A stretch of DNA of 9,565 bases from Candidatus Sulfopaludibacter sp. SbA3. GTDB taxonomy: Bacteria > Acidobacteriota > Terriglobia > Bryobacterales > Bryobacteraceae. The notes under the pieces were generated by a model. That model saw only the letters and a list, made by a program, of their open reading frames with translations, was not told where the DNA came from and did not search any database. Positions within the stretch are counted from its first letter, which is position 1; each line of letters starts with the position of its first letter. The DNA is taken from contig CAMDKT010000184.1 in assembly GCA_945900935.1 (NCBI GenBank), positions 1-9,565 of the forward strand, in the 5' to 3' direction. A program made the translations under genes and the position numbers. Below, piece after piece: positions 1-5,773 of the stretch.

Positions 1-1
1 G

Positions 2-442
2 CATGTGGACGCCTACGGGTCACTGATGCCGCTGAGCCATGTGGCGACGTTGCACGTGCCGGAGCCGGGGATGATCACGGCGCAGCCGTTTGACAGCTCG
101 CAGATTAACGCGATTGAGAAAGCCATTCGGAATGCGGGGCTGGGGTTGAATCCGGGGAATGACGGCAAGCTGATCCGGATTCCGATTCCGCCTTTGAACG
201 AAGAGCGTCGCAAGGAGTTCGTGAAGAAGCTGCATGGAATCGCGGAGGATCATCGGGTGGCACTGCGGAATGTGCGGCGGGATTCCAATGAGTCGGTGAA
301 GAAGCTTTTCAAGGATAAACTGATCAGCGAGGACGATGACCGGCGGGCGCTGGAAGAGATACAGAAGCTGACGGATGGGAATATGGCGAAGATTGACGGG
401 TTGTCGAAGGCGAAGGAAAAAGACATTCTCGAAGTAAAGTAG
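2..442 (+). CDS. frr: Ribosome recycling factor, C-terminal part (5' end outside window)
   Basis: Ribosome recycling factor acts in the cytoplasm with EF-G to split the post-termination ribosome so that it can be reused. The window holds the last 146 residues; the family is usually about 185, so roughly 40 N-terminal residues lie upstream. The reading frame is open to the window edge, and the GTG at base 5 is an internal valine codon, not a start. Family landmarks seen in order are VDAYGS.MPLSHVA near the left edge, the stretch IEKAIRNAGLGLNP followed by IRIPIPPLNEERRKEFVK in the middle, then ALRNVRRDSNE, and the terminal helix ending KEKDILEVK. All are hallmarks of RRF, and I see no damage. 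In many bacteria frr follows pyrH; that part would be upstream. The next gene starts 7 bases downstream on the same strand, so co-transcription is likely. Confidence 0.97.
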   Translation, partial: HVDAYGSLMPLSHVATLHVPEPGMITAQPFDSSQINAIEKAIRNAGLGLNPGNDGKLIRIPIPPLNEERRKEFVKKLHGIAEDHRVALRNVRRDSNESVKKLFKDKLISEDDDRRALEEIQKLTDGNMAKIDGLSKAKEKDILEVK

Positions 443-449
443 GCCGCAA

Positions 450-1538
450 ATGAAGAAGGCAGTGGTTCCAACGAACGGGCCGAAGCCGGTGGGTCCTTAT
501 ACGCCGGGGCTGTTGTGCGGCGAGTTTTTGTACGCGAGCGGACAGGGGTCGCGGAATGCTTCCGGGGGCGAGATGCCGGGGGATTTTCCGACTCAGGTGA
601 GGAACTCGCTGCAGAATGTGCGGCTGATTATTGAGGCGGGCGGGATGGCGATGAAGGACATCGTCTACGCCCAGGTTTATTTGGCGGACATGAGCCAGTT
701 CCCTGCCCTGGCGGGGCTATGGAAAGAAGCGTTTCCGGAGGGCGGGCCGGCGTTCAGCGTGCTGGGCGTGGCGCGGATGCCAACGGAGACACCGGTGGAG
801 ATTAGCGCGGTGGCGGCGCAGGGGGCGGGGCGGCCTCATGCGAATGTGCGGGAGGCGGGCGGGCGGTTGTATTTCAGCGGCGTGGGTGGGGCGACACCGG
901 CGCTGGCGATGGAGGATCTCGCCGTAGCGGCGAAGGCGGCGGGGATTACTTTGGGGCACTTCGCGTTCGTGAATGCGTATTGCGCGGGGGTTAGTTTGGC
1001 GCAGTTGAATGCGGTTTACGGACCCTATTTTGACGCGGGGAATGCGCCGGCGCGGTGTTCGCTGGTAGTGGATTCGCTGCCGCCGGGGTTTGGAGTGGAG
1101 TTGACGGGGGTGGCGGTGCGGAATTTGTCGGAGCGGCGCGTTGTGCGGCCGCGGAATATGGCTCCAAGCCGGACTTCGAGCCCGGCTGTGTGGGCGGGCG
1201 ATACGTTGTATTTGTCGGCCAAGAGCGGGTTCATACCGGGGCCGAATGCGGGGATTTACGGCTTGAGTGTCGAGCATCAGGTGCGGCAGACGATGCGGAA
1301 TTTGCTGGATGGTTTGGAGGAGACGGGGTTGGACTTTTCGCATTGCGCGGCGGCGAATGTGTATGTGGACGATTTGACCGAGTTCGCGAAGATGAATGCG
1401 GTGTATGGGTCGTTTTTCAAGGCCGATGCGCCAACGCGGACGACAGTACAGCCGTTGCGGCCGGTGGCGCGGGCGGTGACGGCGGCGGGGACGTATCCGA
1501 TGTTGGAGCAGGTTTCTTTGGTGGCTTGGAGGGGGTAG
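450..1538 (+). CDS. Triple-domain RidA/YjgF/YER057c/UK114 family protein
   Basis: RidA proteins hydrolyse reactive enamine/imine intermediates, such as those made by PLP enzymes, and are normally about 130-residue single domains that assemble as homotrimers with active sites at subunit interfaces. This 362-residue protein carries three such domains: about 1-124, 128-224 and 230-362. Repeat 1 is the most canonical, with GPYTP (Tyr17), ASGQ (30-33) and VEIS (Glu117), but the key arginine of the usual PAR[ST] motif is Phe102. Repeat 2 keeps that arginine (PARCS, Arg202) and Glu217 but lacks the N-terminal Tyr motif and is shorter. Repeat 3 keeps Arg330 (PTRTT) but has SAK in place of SGQ, and the final strand (LEQVSLVA) appears to have lost or shifted the usual glutamate. 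No signal peptide is seen, so it should be cytoplasmic. The start ATG lies 7 bases after frr with only a weak upstream purine stretch. Domain identity is firm; deaminase activity is not assured. Confidence 0.9.
   Translation: MKKAVVPTNGPKPVGPYTPGLLCGEFLYASGQGSRNASGGEMPGDFPTQVRNSLQNVRLIIEAGGMAMKDIVYAQVYLADMSQFPALAGLWKEAFPEGGPAFSVLGVARMPTETPVEISAVAAQGAGRPHANVREAGGRLYFSGVGGATPALAMEDLAVAAKAAGITLGHFAFVNAYCAGVSLAQLNAVYGPYFDAGNAPARCSLVVDSLPPGFGVELTGVAVRNLSERRVVRPRNMAPSRTSSPAVWAGDTLYLSAKSGFIPGPNAGIYGLSVEHQVRQTMRNLLDGLEETGLDFSHCAAANVYVDDLTEFAKMNAVYGSFFKADAPTRTTVQPLRPVARAVTAAGTYPMLEQVSLVAWRG
1528..1535 (+). promoter_or_regulatory. Strong ribosome binding site of the PQQ dehydrogenase gene
   Basis: GGAGGGGG sits inside the last codons of the RidA gene, 5 bases before the ATG at 1541. 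It decides the start of the PQQ gene: the same frame is open back to 1055, but that extension overlaps the RidA gene, is low-complexity (Gly/Val/Ala-rich) and would hide the signal peptide. Confidence 0.75.
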
Positions 1539-1540
1539 GG

Positions 1541-3583
1541 ATGCTTTGGAAGGCGTTTCTACTTACTGGGATTCTACTCTCGGCGCAAACGCCGGGGAAT
1601 AGGGACTGGGCCGTATATCTTGGCGACAAAGCGACTGCGCACTATTCGCCGCTCGACCAGGTGAATAAGTCAAACGTCGCCCGGCTGAAGTCGGCCTGGA
1701 TATTCGATACGGGTGACAAGGGCGAGTTTCAATCGAACGCACTCGTTATCGGCGGTGTGCTTTATACGTCCGCGCCCAGCCGGAAGATTTTCGCGATCAA
1801 CGCAGCCAGCGGGAAGCGAATCTGGACGTTTGATCCTTCCACTCATCAGACGGGTGCGATGGGGCGGCGGCAGCGAGGGGTCGTCTACTGGGCCGATGGA
1901 GACGACCGGCGAATTTTTACCGGAGCGGGCACTTACCTTTATGCTCTCGACGCGGCGACGGGAAATTTAATTCCCGGCTTTGGAAGCAACGGTCGAATCC
2001 ACTTGGGGGAAGGCGTGGCGGAGCCGGCACCTTCGGTGATTATCAATACGCCCGGAGTGATTTACAAGGACATGTATATCGTTGGCGGCCTGACCAGCGG
2101 CCCAGGCACAATCAGAGCCTACGACGTGCGAACGGGGAAGATGCGCTGGTTGTTTCATCTTATTCCGCGTCCGGGAGAAATCGGTCACGAGACTTGGCCG
2201 CCGGAGGCTTACAAAACCGCTGGCGGCGCGTCGAACTGGTCCGGCCTTTCGCTTGATGAAAAGCGGGGCATTGTCTATGTGCCCACGGAAACCGCGCTGC
2301 CCGATTTCTGGGGCGGCGACCGCGCCGGCGCCAATTTGTTCGCCAATTCGCTGGTGGCGCTGGACGCCGCTACGGGCAAGCGGCTTTGGCACCATCAACT
2401 CGTTCATCACGACTTACTCGACAAAGATCTTCCCACGCCGCCGGTGTTACTGACGGTAACTCGAAACGGCAAGAAGATCGACGCGGTGGCGCAGGGGACT
2501 AAGCATGGACTGCTTTTTGTCTTTGACCGCGTCTCCGGGCAACCGCTGTGGGACATTAGCGAGAAACCGATTCCGGCCTCGGAGTTAGCCGGCGAGCCGG
2601 GCTGGCCGACGCAACCGGTGCCTCTAAAGCCGGCGCCGCTAACGCGCCAAACTTACACGGAAGCCGACGTTTCCAACATCTCGCCAGCCGCGCGGGCGGC
2701 GACACTTTTGCGGTTCCGCAAGTCCGGCTCCCAAGGCGCGTATCCGGCGCCAAGCCTGCAAGAGCGAATCATCATGCCCGGATTCGACGGCGGCATGGAG
2801 TGGGGCGGAGCGGCGGTGGACCCTGAGGGCAACTATTATGTGAACGTGAATGAAATCCCGTGGATTTATCAAATGATTCCGGCGAAGGACGGGTCCGGCA
2901 GACCGGTGACAGCGGGCGAGCGGACTTATAGGATCCACTGCGCGGCGTGCCACGGATTCGACCGCAAAGGCGACGCGCCGTCGGGCTTTCCGGATATCAG
3001 CAATCCGCAATCCCGAAGGGCGGTTGCGGAGGCTGTAAACAACGGCATCGGCCGCATGTCGGCGTTTGGAAATTTGCCTGAGGGCCAGCGGCGCGCGCTG
3101 TTGGATTATTTATTTGGTGAGGAGAAAGCGGCGGCGGCGACGGAAGTGGCGGGTCCGCCGTTTCTATTCGGCGGCTTCCGCCGTTGGTTCGACGCGGAAG
3201 GCTACCCGGCCATCAAACCGCCATGGGGCACGCTGAATGCCGTCAACCTCAACACGGGCGAATTGAAGTGGAAGGTACCGTTAGGCGAATACTCGGAGTT
3301 GACTAGGCGCGGAATTCCGCCTACGGGCACGGAGAACTACGGCGGCCCGGTGGTTACGAAGGGCGGGCTGATCTTCATTGGCGCGAGCGCCGATGAGACC
3401 ATTCGAGCTTTCGATAAGGATACCGGAAAAATTCTCTGGCAAGCCAAACTGCCGTTTAGCGGCAACGCCACGCCCAGCGTTTACATGATTGACGGCAAGC
3501 AATACATTGCGATCTCCGCCGGGGGAGGAAAATCCAACCGGCCGTCCGGCGGGAGTGTCGTGGCGTTTGCGTTGCCGGATTGA
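1541..3583 (+). CDS. Secreted PQQ-dependent dehydrogenase (glucose dehydrogenase type) with internal cytochrome c domain
   Basis: A quinoprotein that should oxidise a sugar or alcohol outside the cytoplasm using pyrroloquinoline quinone. The 680-residue product starts with a short hydrophobic signal peptide (about 1-17). The beta-propeller begins at DWAVYLGD (22-29) and shows PQQ-propeller blade signatures: FAINAASGKRIW, LYALDAATGNLI, IRAYDVRTGKMRW, VALDAATGKRLW and IRAFDKDTGKILW. HHDLLDKDLP (Asp291) matches the site of the catalytic Asp in membrane glucose dehydrogenase, and GTKHGLLFVFDR (Lys321) matches the PQQ-contacting lysine. Between blades, at about residues 455-528, lies a c-type cytochrome with CAACH (467-471) and a likely haem ligand Met506 (GRMSAFG). 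After it the propeller resumes with PPWGTLNAVNLNTGELKW and ends at SGGSVVAFALPD. The five N-terminal membrane helices of Escherichia coli Gcd are absent, so this is a soluble periplasmic or loosely anchored form. Two bases separate it from the RidA gene, so one transcript is likely. The substrate is unknown. Confidence 0.92.
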   Translation: MLWKAFLLTGILLSAQTPGNRDWAVYLGDKATAHYSPLDQVNKSNVARLKSAWIFDTGDKGEFQSNALVIGGVLYTSAPSRKIFAINAASGKRIWTFDPSTHQTGAMGRRQRGVVYWADGDDRRIFTGAGTYLYALDAATGNLIPGFGSNGRIHLGEGVAEPAPSVIINTPGVIYKDMYIVGGLTSGPGTIRAYDVRTGKMRWLFHLIPRPGEIGHETWPPEAYKTAGGASNWSGLSLDEKRGIVYVPTETALPDFWGGDRAGANLFANSLVALDAATGKRLWHHQLVHHDLLDKDLPTPPVLLTVTRNGKKIDAVAQGTKHGLLFVFDRVSGQPLWDISEKPIPASELAGEPGWPTQPVPLKPAPLTRQTYTEADVSNISPAARAATLLRFRKSGSQGAYPAPSLQERIIMPGFDGGMEWGGAAVDPEGNYYVNVNEIPWIYQMIPAKDGSGRPVTAGERTYRIHCAACHGFDRKGDAPSGFPDISNPQSRRAVAEAVNNGIGRMSAFGNLPEGQRRALLDYLFGEEKAAAATEVAGPPFLFGGFRRWFDAEGYPAIKPPWGTLNAVNLNTGELKWKVPLGEYSELTRRGIPPTGTENYGGPVVTKGGLIFIGASADETIRAFDKDTGKILWQAKLPFSGNATPSVYMIDGKQYIAISAGGGKSNRPSGGSVVAFALPD

Positions 3584-3707
3584 GGGTATGCGGTCCCAGG
3601 GTCGGGCCGTTAGGAGTGAGGCGGTGGTGAGAAGCTGTTCGACAAACCACTTTTTCAGAATCGGCGAGTAGGAACAGCAGCGCGGCCATCTACGACGGGA
3701 TAGGCCA
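3584..3707. other. Convergent intergenic region
   Basis: This stretch separates the PQQ gene from the converging aldolase gene. It holds two hairpins, described separately, that could end transcription from each side. A short plus-strand frame running through it begins inside the PQQ gene and shows no protein-family signature. I see no other gene here. Confidence 0.6.
3624..3655 (+). terminator. Possible intrinsic terminator of the frr-ridA-PQQ transcript
   Basis: GTGGT (3624-3628) pairs with ACCAC (3646-3650), with a possible inner GAA/TTC pairing, and is followed at once by five T residues (3651-3655). Position about 40 bases after the PQQ stop codon fits a terminator. The stem is only 5 base pairs with a large, partly structured loop, so the call is tentative. 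Confidence 0.35.
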
Positions 3708-3714
3708 CTATCCC
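3697..3714. terminator. Perfect 7-bp hairpin spanning the aldolase stop codon
   Basis: GGGATAG (3697-3703) and CTATCCC (3708-3714) form a perfect 7-bp stem around a 4-base loop. On the minus strand one arm contains the last sense codon and TAG stop of the aldolase gene. There is no T-run on the minus side and only an AT-rich tail on the plus side. It may act as a weak terminator or as a 3'-end stabilising structure for either converging transcript. Confidence 0.35.
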
Positions 3715-4487
3715 TTCAGTATATTGCGGACCTCGCTGACGCCGCTGACGAGGGCGGCGCGATAAACGGCGTAATCCATTCCCCAGCTCAGCACATTGAA
3801 GCCAATCTGCCGCCACTGCTGGGCGTCTTCGACGCGGCCGGGCTGAATACCGGCCTGTTTTCCATGACGGCGGGCGGCGGCGATGACGGCGTCAAGCGCG
3901 GCCAGAAAATCGGGATGCTGGAACTGCGCGGGGATCCCCATGGCTTGCGTCAAATCGTAGTGGCCAACCCAGAGAACTTCAACCCCGGGCGTGGCTGCGA
4001 TGGCATCGACGTTGGCCACGCCGATGGGCGATTCGATCATTGTAATGACGGTGGTGTTGTCATTGGCGTAGCGGAAATACTCGGCGGGATCGGGCATGAC
4101 GAAGTCATTGTGCGCGCCGCCAAGAGCCACGCCGCGGCGGCCGAGAGGCGCGTATTTACAGGCGTCGACGATCTCTTTGGCCTGCGCGGCGGTTTCGACA
4201 TTGGCCACCATGATGCCCAGCGCGCCGGCGTCCAGCGTGCGGGCGCAGAAGTGGTAGAGCCCCTGCGGCACGCGGACCATGGGCGCAATATCAGTGGCGC
4301 GGAACCAGGCGCAGAGGTCGGCAATGCGCTCAGTGTCGTAGCCGGTGTGCTCCATGTCGATCATGACGAAATCCGGTTCGGCGGCGGCGACGATGCGGGC
4401 GATGTTGCGGGTGCCGAAATCGCTGATCATGTGGCCGGCGGCGGTGCCGGTGGCGGCGATGGATTGTTTGAACTTATTGGGCTTCAT
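3708..4487 (-). CDS. HpcH/HpaI-family class II aldolase
   Basis: This family cleaves 2-oxo acids that carry a hydroxyl or acyl group (for example 4-hydroxy-2-oxoheptanedioate or 2-keto-3-deoxy sugar acids) to pyruvate or a related oxo acid plus an aldehyde, using a divalent metal. The 259-residue product has the family layout: an early VMIDMEHTGYD motif (His47), VRVP (Arg72), ITMIESPIG (metal-ligand Glu152) and WVGHYDLTQAMG (metal-ligand Asp178). Their spacing follows HpaI (His45, Arg70, Glu149, Asp175). The C-terminal part after about 200 is the usual helical swap segment. No signal peptide is present. I chose the ATG at 4487 because the family homology starts there (MKPNKFKQSI); the same frame runs open to 4805, but that stretch lies entirely inside the dehydrogenase gene and has no family features. 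The start overlaps the upstream dehydrogenase by 14 bases, suggesting translational coupling. The exact substrate is not readable. Confidence 0.92.
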   Translation of the reverse strand: MKPNKFKQSIAATGTAAGHMISDFGTRNIARIVAAAEPDFVMIDMEHTGYDTERIADLCAWFRATDIAPMVRVPQGLYHFCARTLDAGALGIMVANVETAAQAKEIVDACKYAPLGRRGVALGGAHNDFVMPDPAEYFRYANDNTTVITMIESPIGVANVDAIAATPGVEVLWVGHYDLTQAMGIPAQFQHPDFLAALDAVIAAARRHGKQAGIQPGRVEDAQQWRQIGFNVLSWGMDYAVYRAALVSGVSEVRNILKG

Positions 4488-5508
4488 GGGCTGCGAGTTT
4501 GGCCTTAAATTGGGGATTATCCAGGACGGCTTTGTTGACGAGACCGGGCGGCGCTTCGCCGCAGGAAACGGCGAGTATGTTGTCGCAGGCTTCCAGGCTG
4601 TTGTCGCGCGCGATCTCTTCGGTCCACGGAAGCGCGTGCGGGGTGAGGATGACGTTATCCAATTCAAACAGCGGGCAGTCTTTCGGCGGGGGTTCGGTTT
4701 CGTAAACGTCGATGCCGGCACCGGCAATGGCGCGGTCTTGCAGGAGCCGAATGAGAGCGGCTTGATCGACGATGGGGCCGCGGGCGGTGTTGATGAAATA
4801 CGCATTCGGCTTCATCAGGCGCAGTTCGCGCTCGCCGATGAGGCCCGTTGTTTGTTCGTTGAGAAAGGCGTTGACGGTGACGAAATCGGACTCGCGCATG
4901 AGGGTGTCGAGCGGGACAAGTTCAACGCCCAGATCGTCCACTTGGGACTGTTTTAAGAAGGGGTCAAAAGCGATGAGGCGGGAGAAACCGAAGGGCTTGG
5001 CGAGGCGGAACATCTCCTTGCCGATGTTGCCGCAGCCGACCGAGCCGAGCACGCGGCCGCGTAGATTGACGCCCATCCGTGGCAGATCGCCGCGCCATTT
5101 TCCGGCCCTGGTGATCTGGTCCTGCAGGCGCAGGTTTTTGGCGACGGCGAGCATCAGCGTGAAGATCGCTTCGGCGACGGGAGTACGCACGGCGTTGGGC
5201 GTAATGGCGAGGGCGATACCGTTAGCGGTGAGGGCCTGTGTGTCGACGCGGTCATAACCGACACCCCAGCGGGCGATGACGGCCAGACGCCGGCAGCCCT
5301 GCACGCCATCGGCGCGAAACCAGGAGGCGAGTGCAAAAATGGCGTCGTAACGGTCGGCAATTTCGGGGGTCACCGCGTTGCCCGGCAGCTCCGGCATCAA
5401 CTCCCATTCGATGTTGGCGGCGGTGAGTTTGGCTGCCAGTTGGGCTTCGTAAAGCCCTTTTGCCTCAACGGCGAAATCCGGGGTGACGCCGACAAAGAAC
5501 TTGCTCAT
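4474..5508 (-). CDS. D-isomer-specific 2-hydroxyacid dehydrogenase (phosphoglycerate/glycerate dehydrogenase-like)
   Basis: An NAD(P)-dependent cytoplasmic enzyme that interconverts a D-2-hydroxyacid and its 2-oxoacid. The 344-residue chain has the family's two-part fold: a substrate-binding half (about 1-105 and 292-344) around a Rossmann half. Landmarks are RWGVGYDRVD (80-89), the dinucleotide loop GCGNIG (158-163), an Asp at the end of the second strand (Asp182, FDP), which favours NAD over NADP, INTARGPIVD with catalytic Arg243, DVYETEPPP with Glu272, and LTPHALPWTEE with His291. The PWTEE variant after the histidine differs from the commoner PH.A..T.E form. There is no ACT-type regulatory domain, so it is not a classical long SerA. 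It is the first gene of a two-gene unit with the HpcH/HpaI aldolase, which suggests that it feeds or drains the 2-oxo acid the aldolase cleaves; that pathway link is inferred. No clear Shine-Dalgarno sequence precedes the ATG. Confidence 0.93.
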   Translation of the reverse strand: MSKFFVGVTPDFAVEAKGLYEAQLAAKLTAANIEWELMPELPGNAVTPEIADRYDAIFALASWFRADGVQGCRRLAVIARWGVGYDRVDTQALTANGIALAITPNAVRTPVAEAIFTLMLAVAKNLRLQDQITRAGKWRGDLPRMGVNLRGRVLGSVGCGNIGKEMFRLAKPFGFSRLIAFDPFLKQSQVDDLGVELVPLDTLMRESDFVTVNAFLNEQTTGLIGERELRLMKPNAYFINTARGPIVDQAALIRLLQDRAIAGAGIDVYETEPPPKDCPLFELDNVILTPHALPWTEEIARDNSLEACDNILAVSCGEAPPGLVNKAVLDNPQFKAKLAAHEAQ

Positions 5509-5513
5509 AAGCG

Positions 5514-5532
5514 ATTAGACGGATAGTCTATC
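5514..5532 (-). promoter_or_regulatory. Possible -10 element and adjacent palindrome upstream of the dehydrogenase
   Basis: Reading the minus strand, TCTAAT (plus coordinates 5514-5519) resembles a -10 box and ends 5 bases before the ATG, so transcription would start at or very near the start codon. Immediately upstream is the perfect palindrome GATAGTCTATC (plus-strand reading, 5522-5532), in the -10/-35 spacer, where a repressor could bind. No good -35 box is visible at the right spacing. Both calls are weak. Confidence 0.25.
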
Positions 5533-5570
5533 ACAAGATGATTCGTCTACTTTTGCCGGTCCATCTGGCG

Positions 5571-5614
5571 TTCCCGGCACGCCCCGACCGCTACGCGCCG
5601 CGAGCGTGCGGGAA
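5571..5614. repeat. Inverted repeat with 11-bp stem
   Basis: The arm 5571-5582 (TTCCCGGCACGC) pairs with 5604-5614 (GCGTGCGGGAA) over 11 base pairs with one bulged G and a 21-base GC-rich loop that may pair further. No T-run follows on either strand, so it does not look like a normal intrinsic terminator. It could be an operator, an mRNA leader structure, or one copy of a dispersed palindromic element. Confidence 0.5.
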
Positions 5615-5646
5615 ATGACCGCGCCGGGCAAGGGTCTGCGATGGAC

Positions 5647-5670
5647 AGTTACAAACGGAGTTACAACTGG
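5647..5670 (+). repeat. Two tandem 12-base units
   Basis: AGTTACAAACGG (5647-5658) is followed directly by AGTTACAACTGG (5659-5670), which differs at two central bases. The spacing of just over one helical turn would suit paired protein binding, but two copies are weak evidence. Confidence 0.35.
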
Positions 5671-5773
5671 ACAACCTCCAGTTAGACTACTTGTTCTCGG
5701 CCTATTACCCTAAAAACGGCAGTTGACCGCCTTATGCGGGGGCGGAAGCGGGTCATTATTCGGCGCATTGGCG

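Noticed and set aside
717..1343. Long minus-strand ORF opposite the RidA gene
   Set aside because: The product is Arg/Pro/His-rich, typical of the reverse strand of GC-rich coding DNA, and the opposite strand has clear RidA domains.
1055..1540. Upstream extension of the PQQ dehydrogenase frame
   Set aside because: It overlaps the RidA gene, is Gly/Val/Ala-rich without family features, and a signal peptide plus strong ribosome binding site mark the start at 1541.
3489..3671. Plus-strand 60-residue ORF across the end of the PQQ gene
   Set aside because: More than half of it lies inside the PQQ gene in another frame, and the rest shows no recognisable family or start signal.
3864..4508. Plus-strand ORF opposite the aldolase
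   Set aside because: The product is a Gly/Asp/Val-rich shadow; the minus strand carries all HpcH/HpaI active-site motifs.
4488..4805. N-terminal extension of the aldolase frame
   Set aside because: It lies wholly inside the dehydrogenase gene and is a Pro/Ser/Thr/Lys-rich shadow; family similarity begins at the ATG at 4487.
4345..5257. Plus-strand ORFs opposite the dehydrogenase
   Set aside because: They are shadows of a gene with intact Rossmann and catalytic motifs, and no start signals support them.
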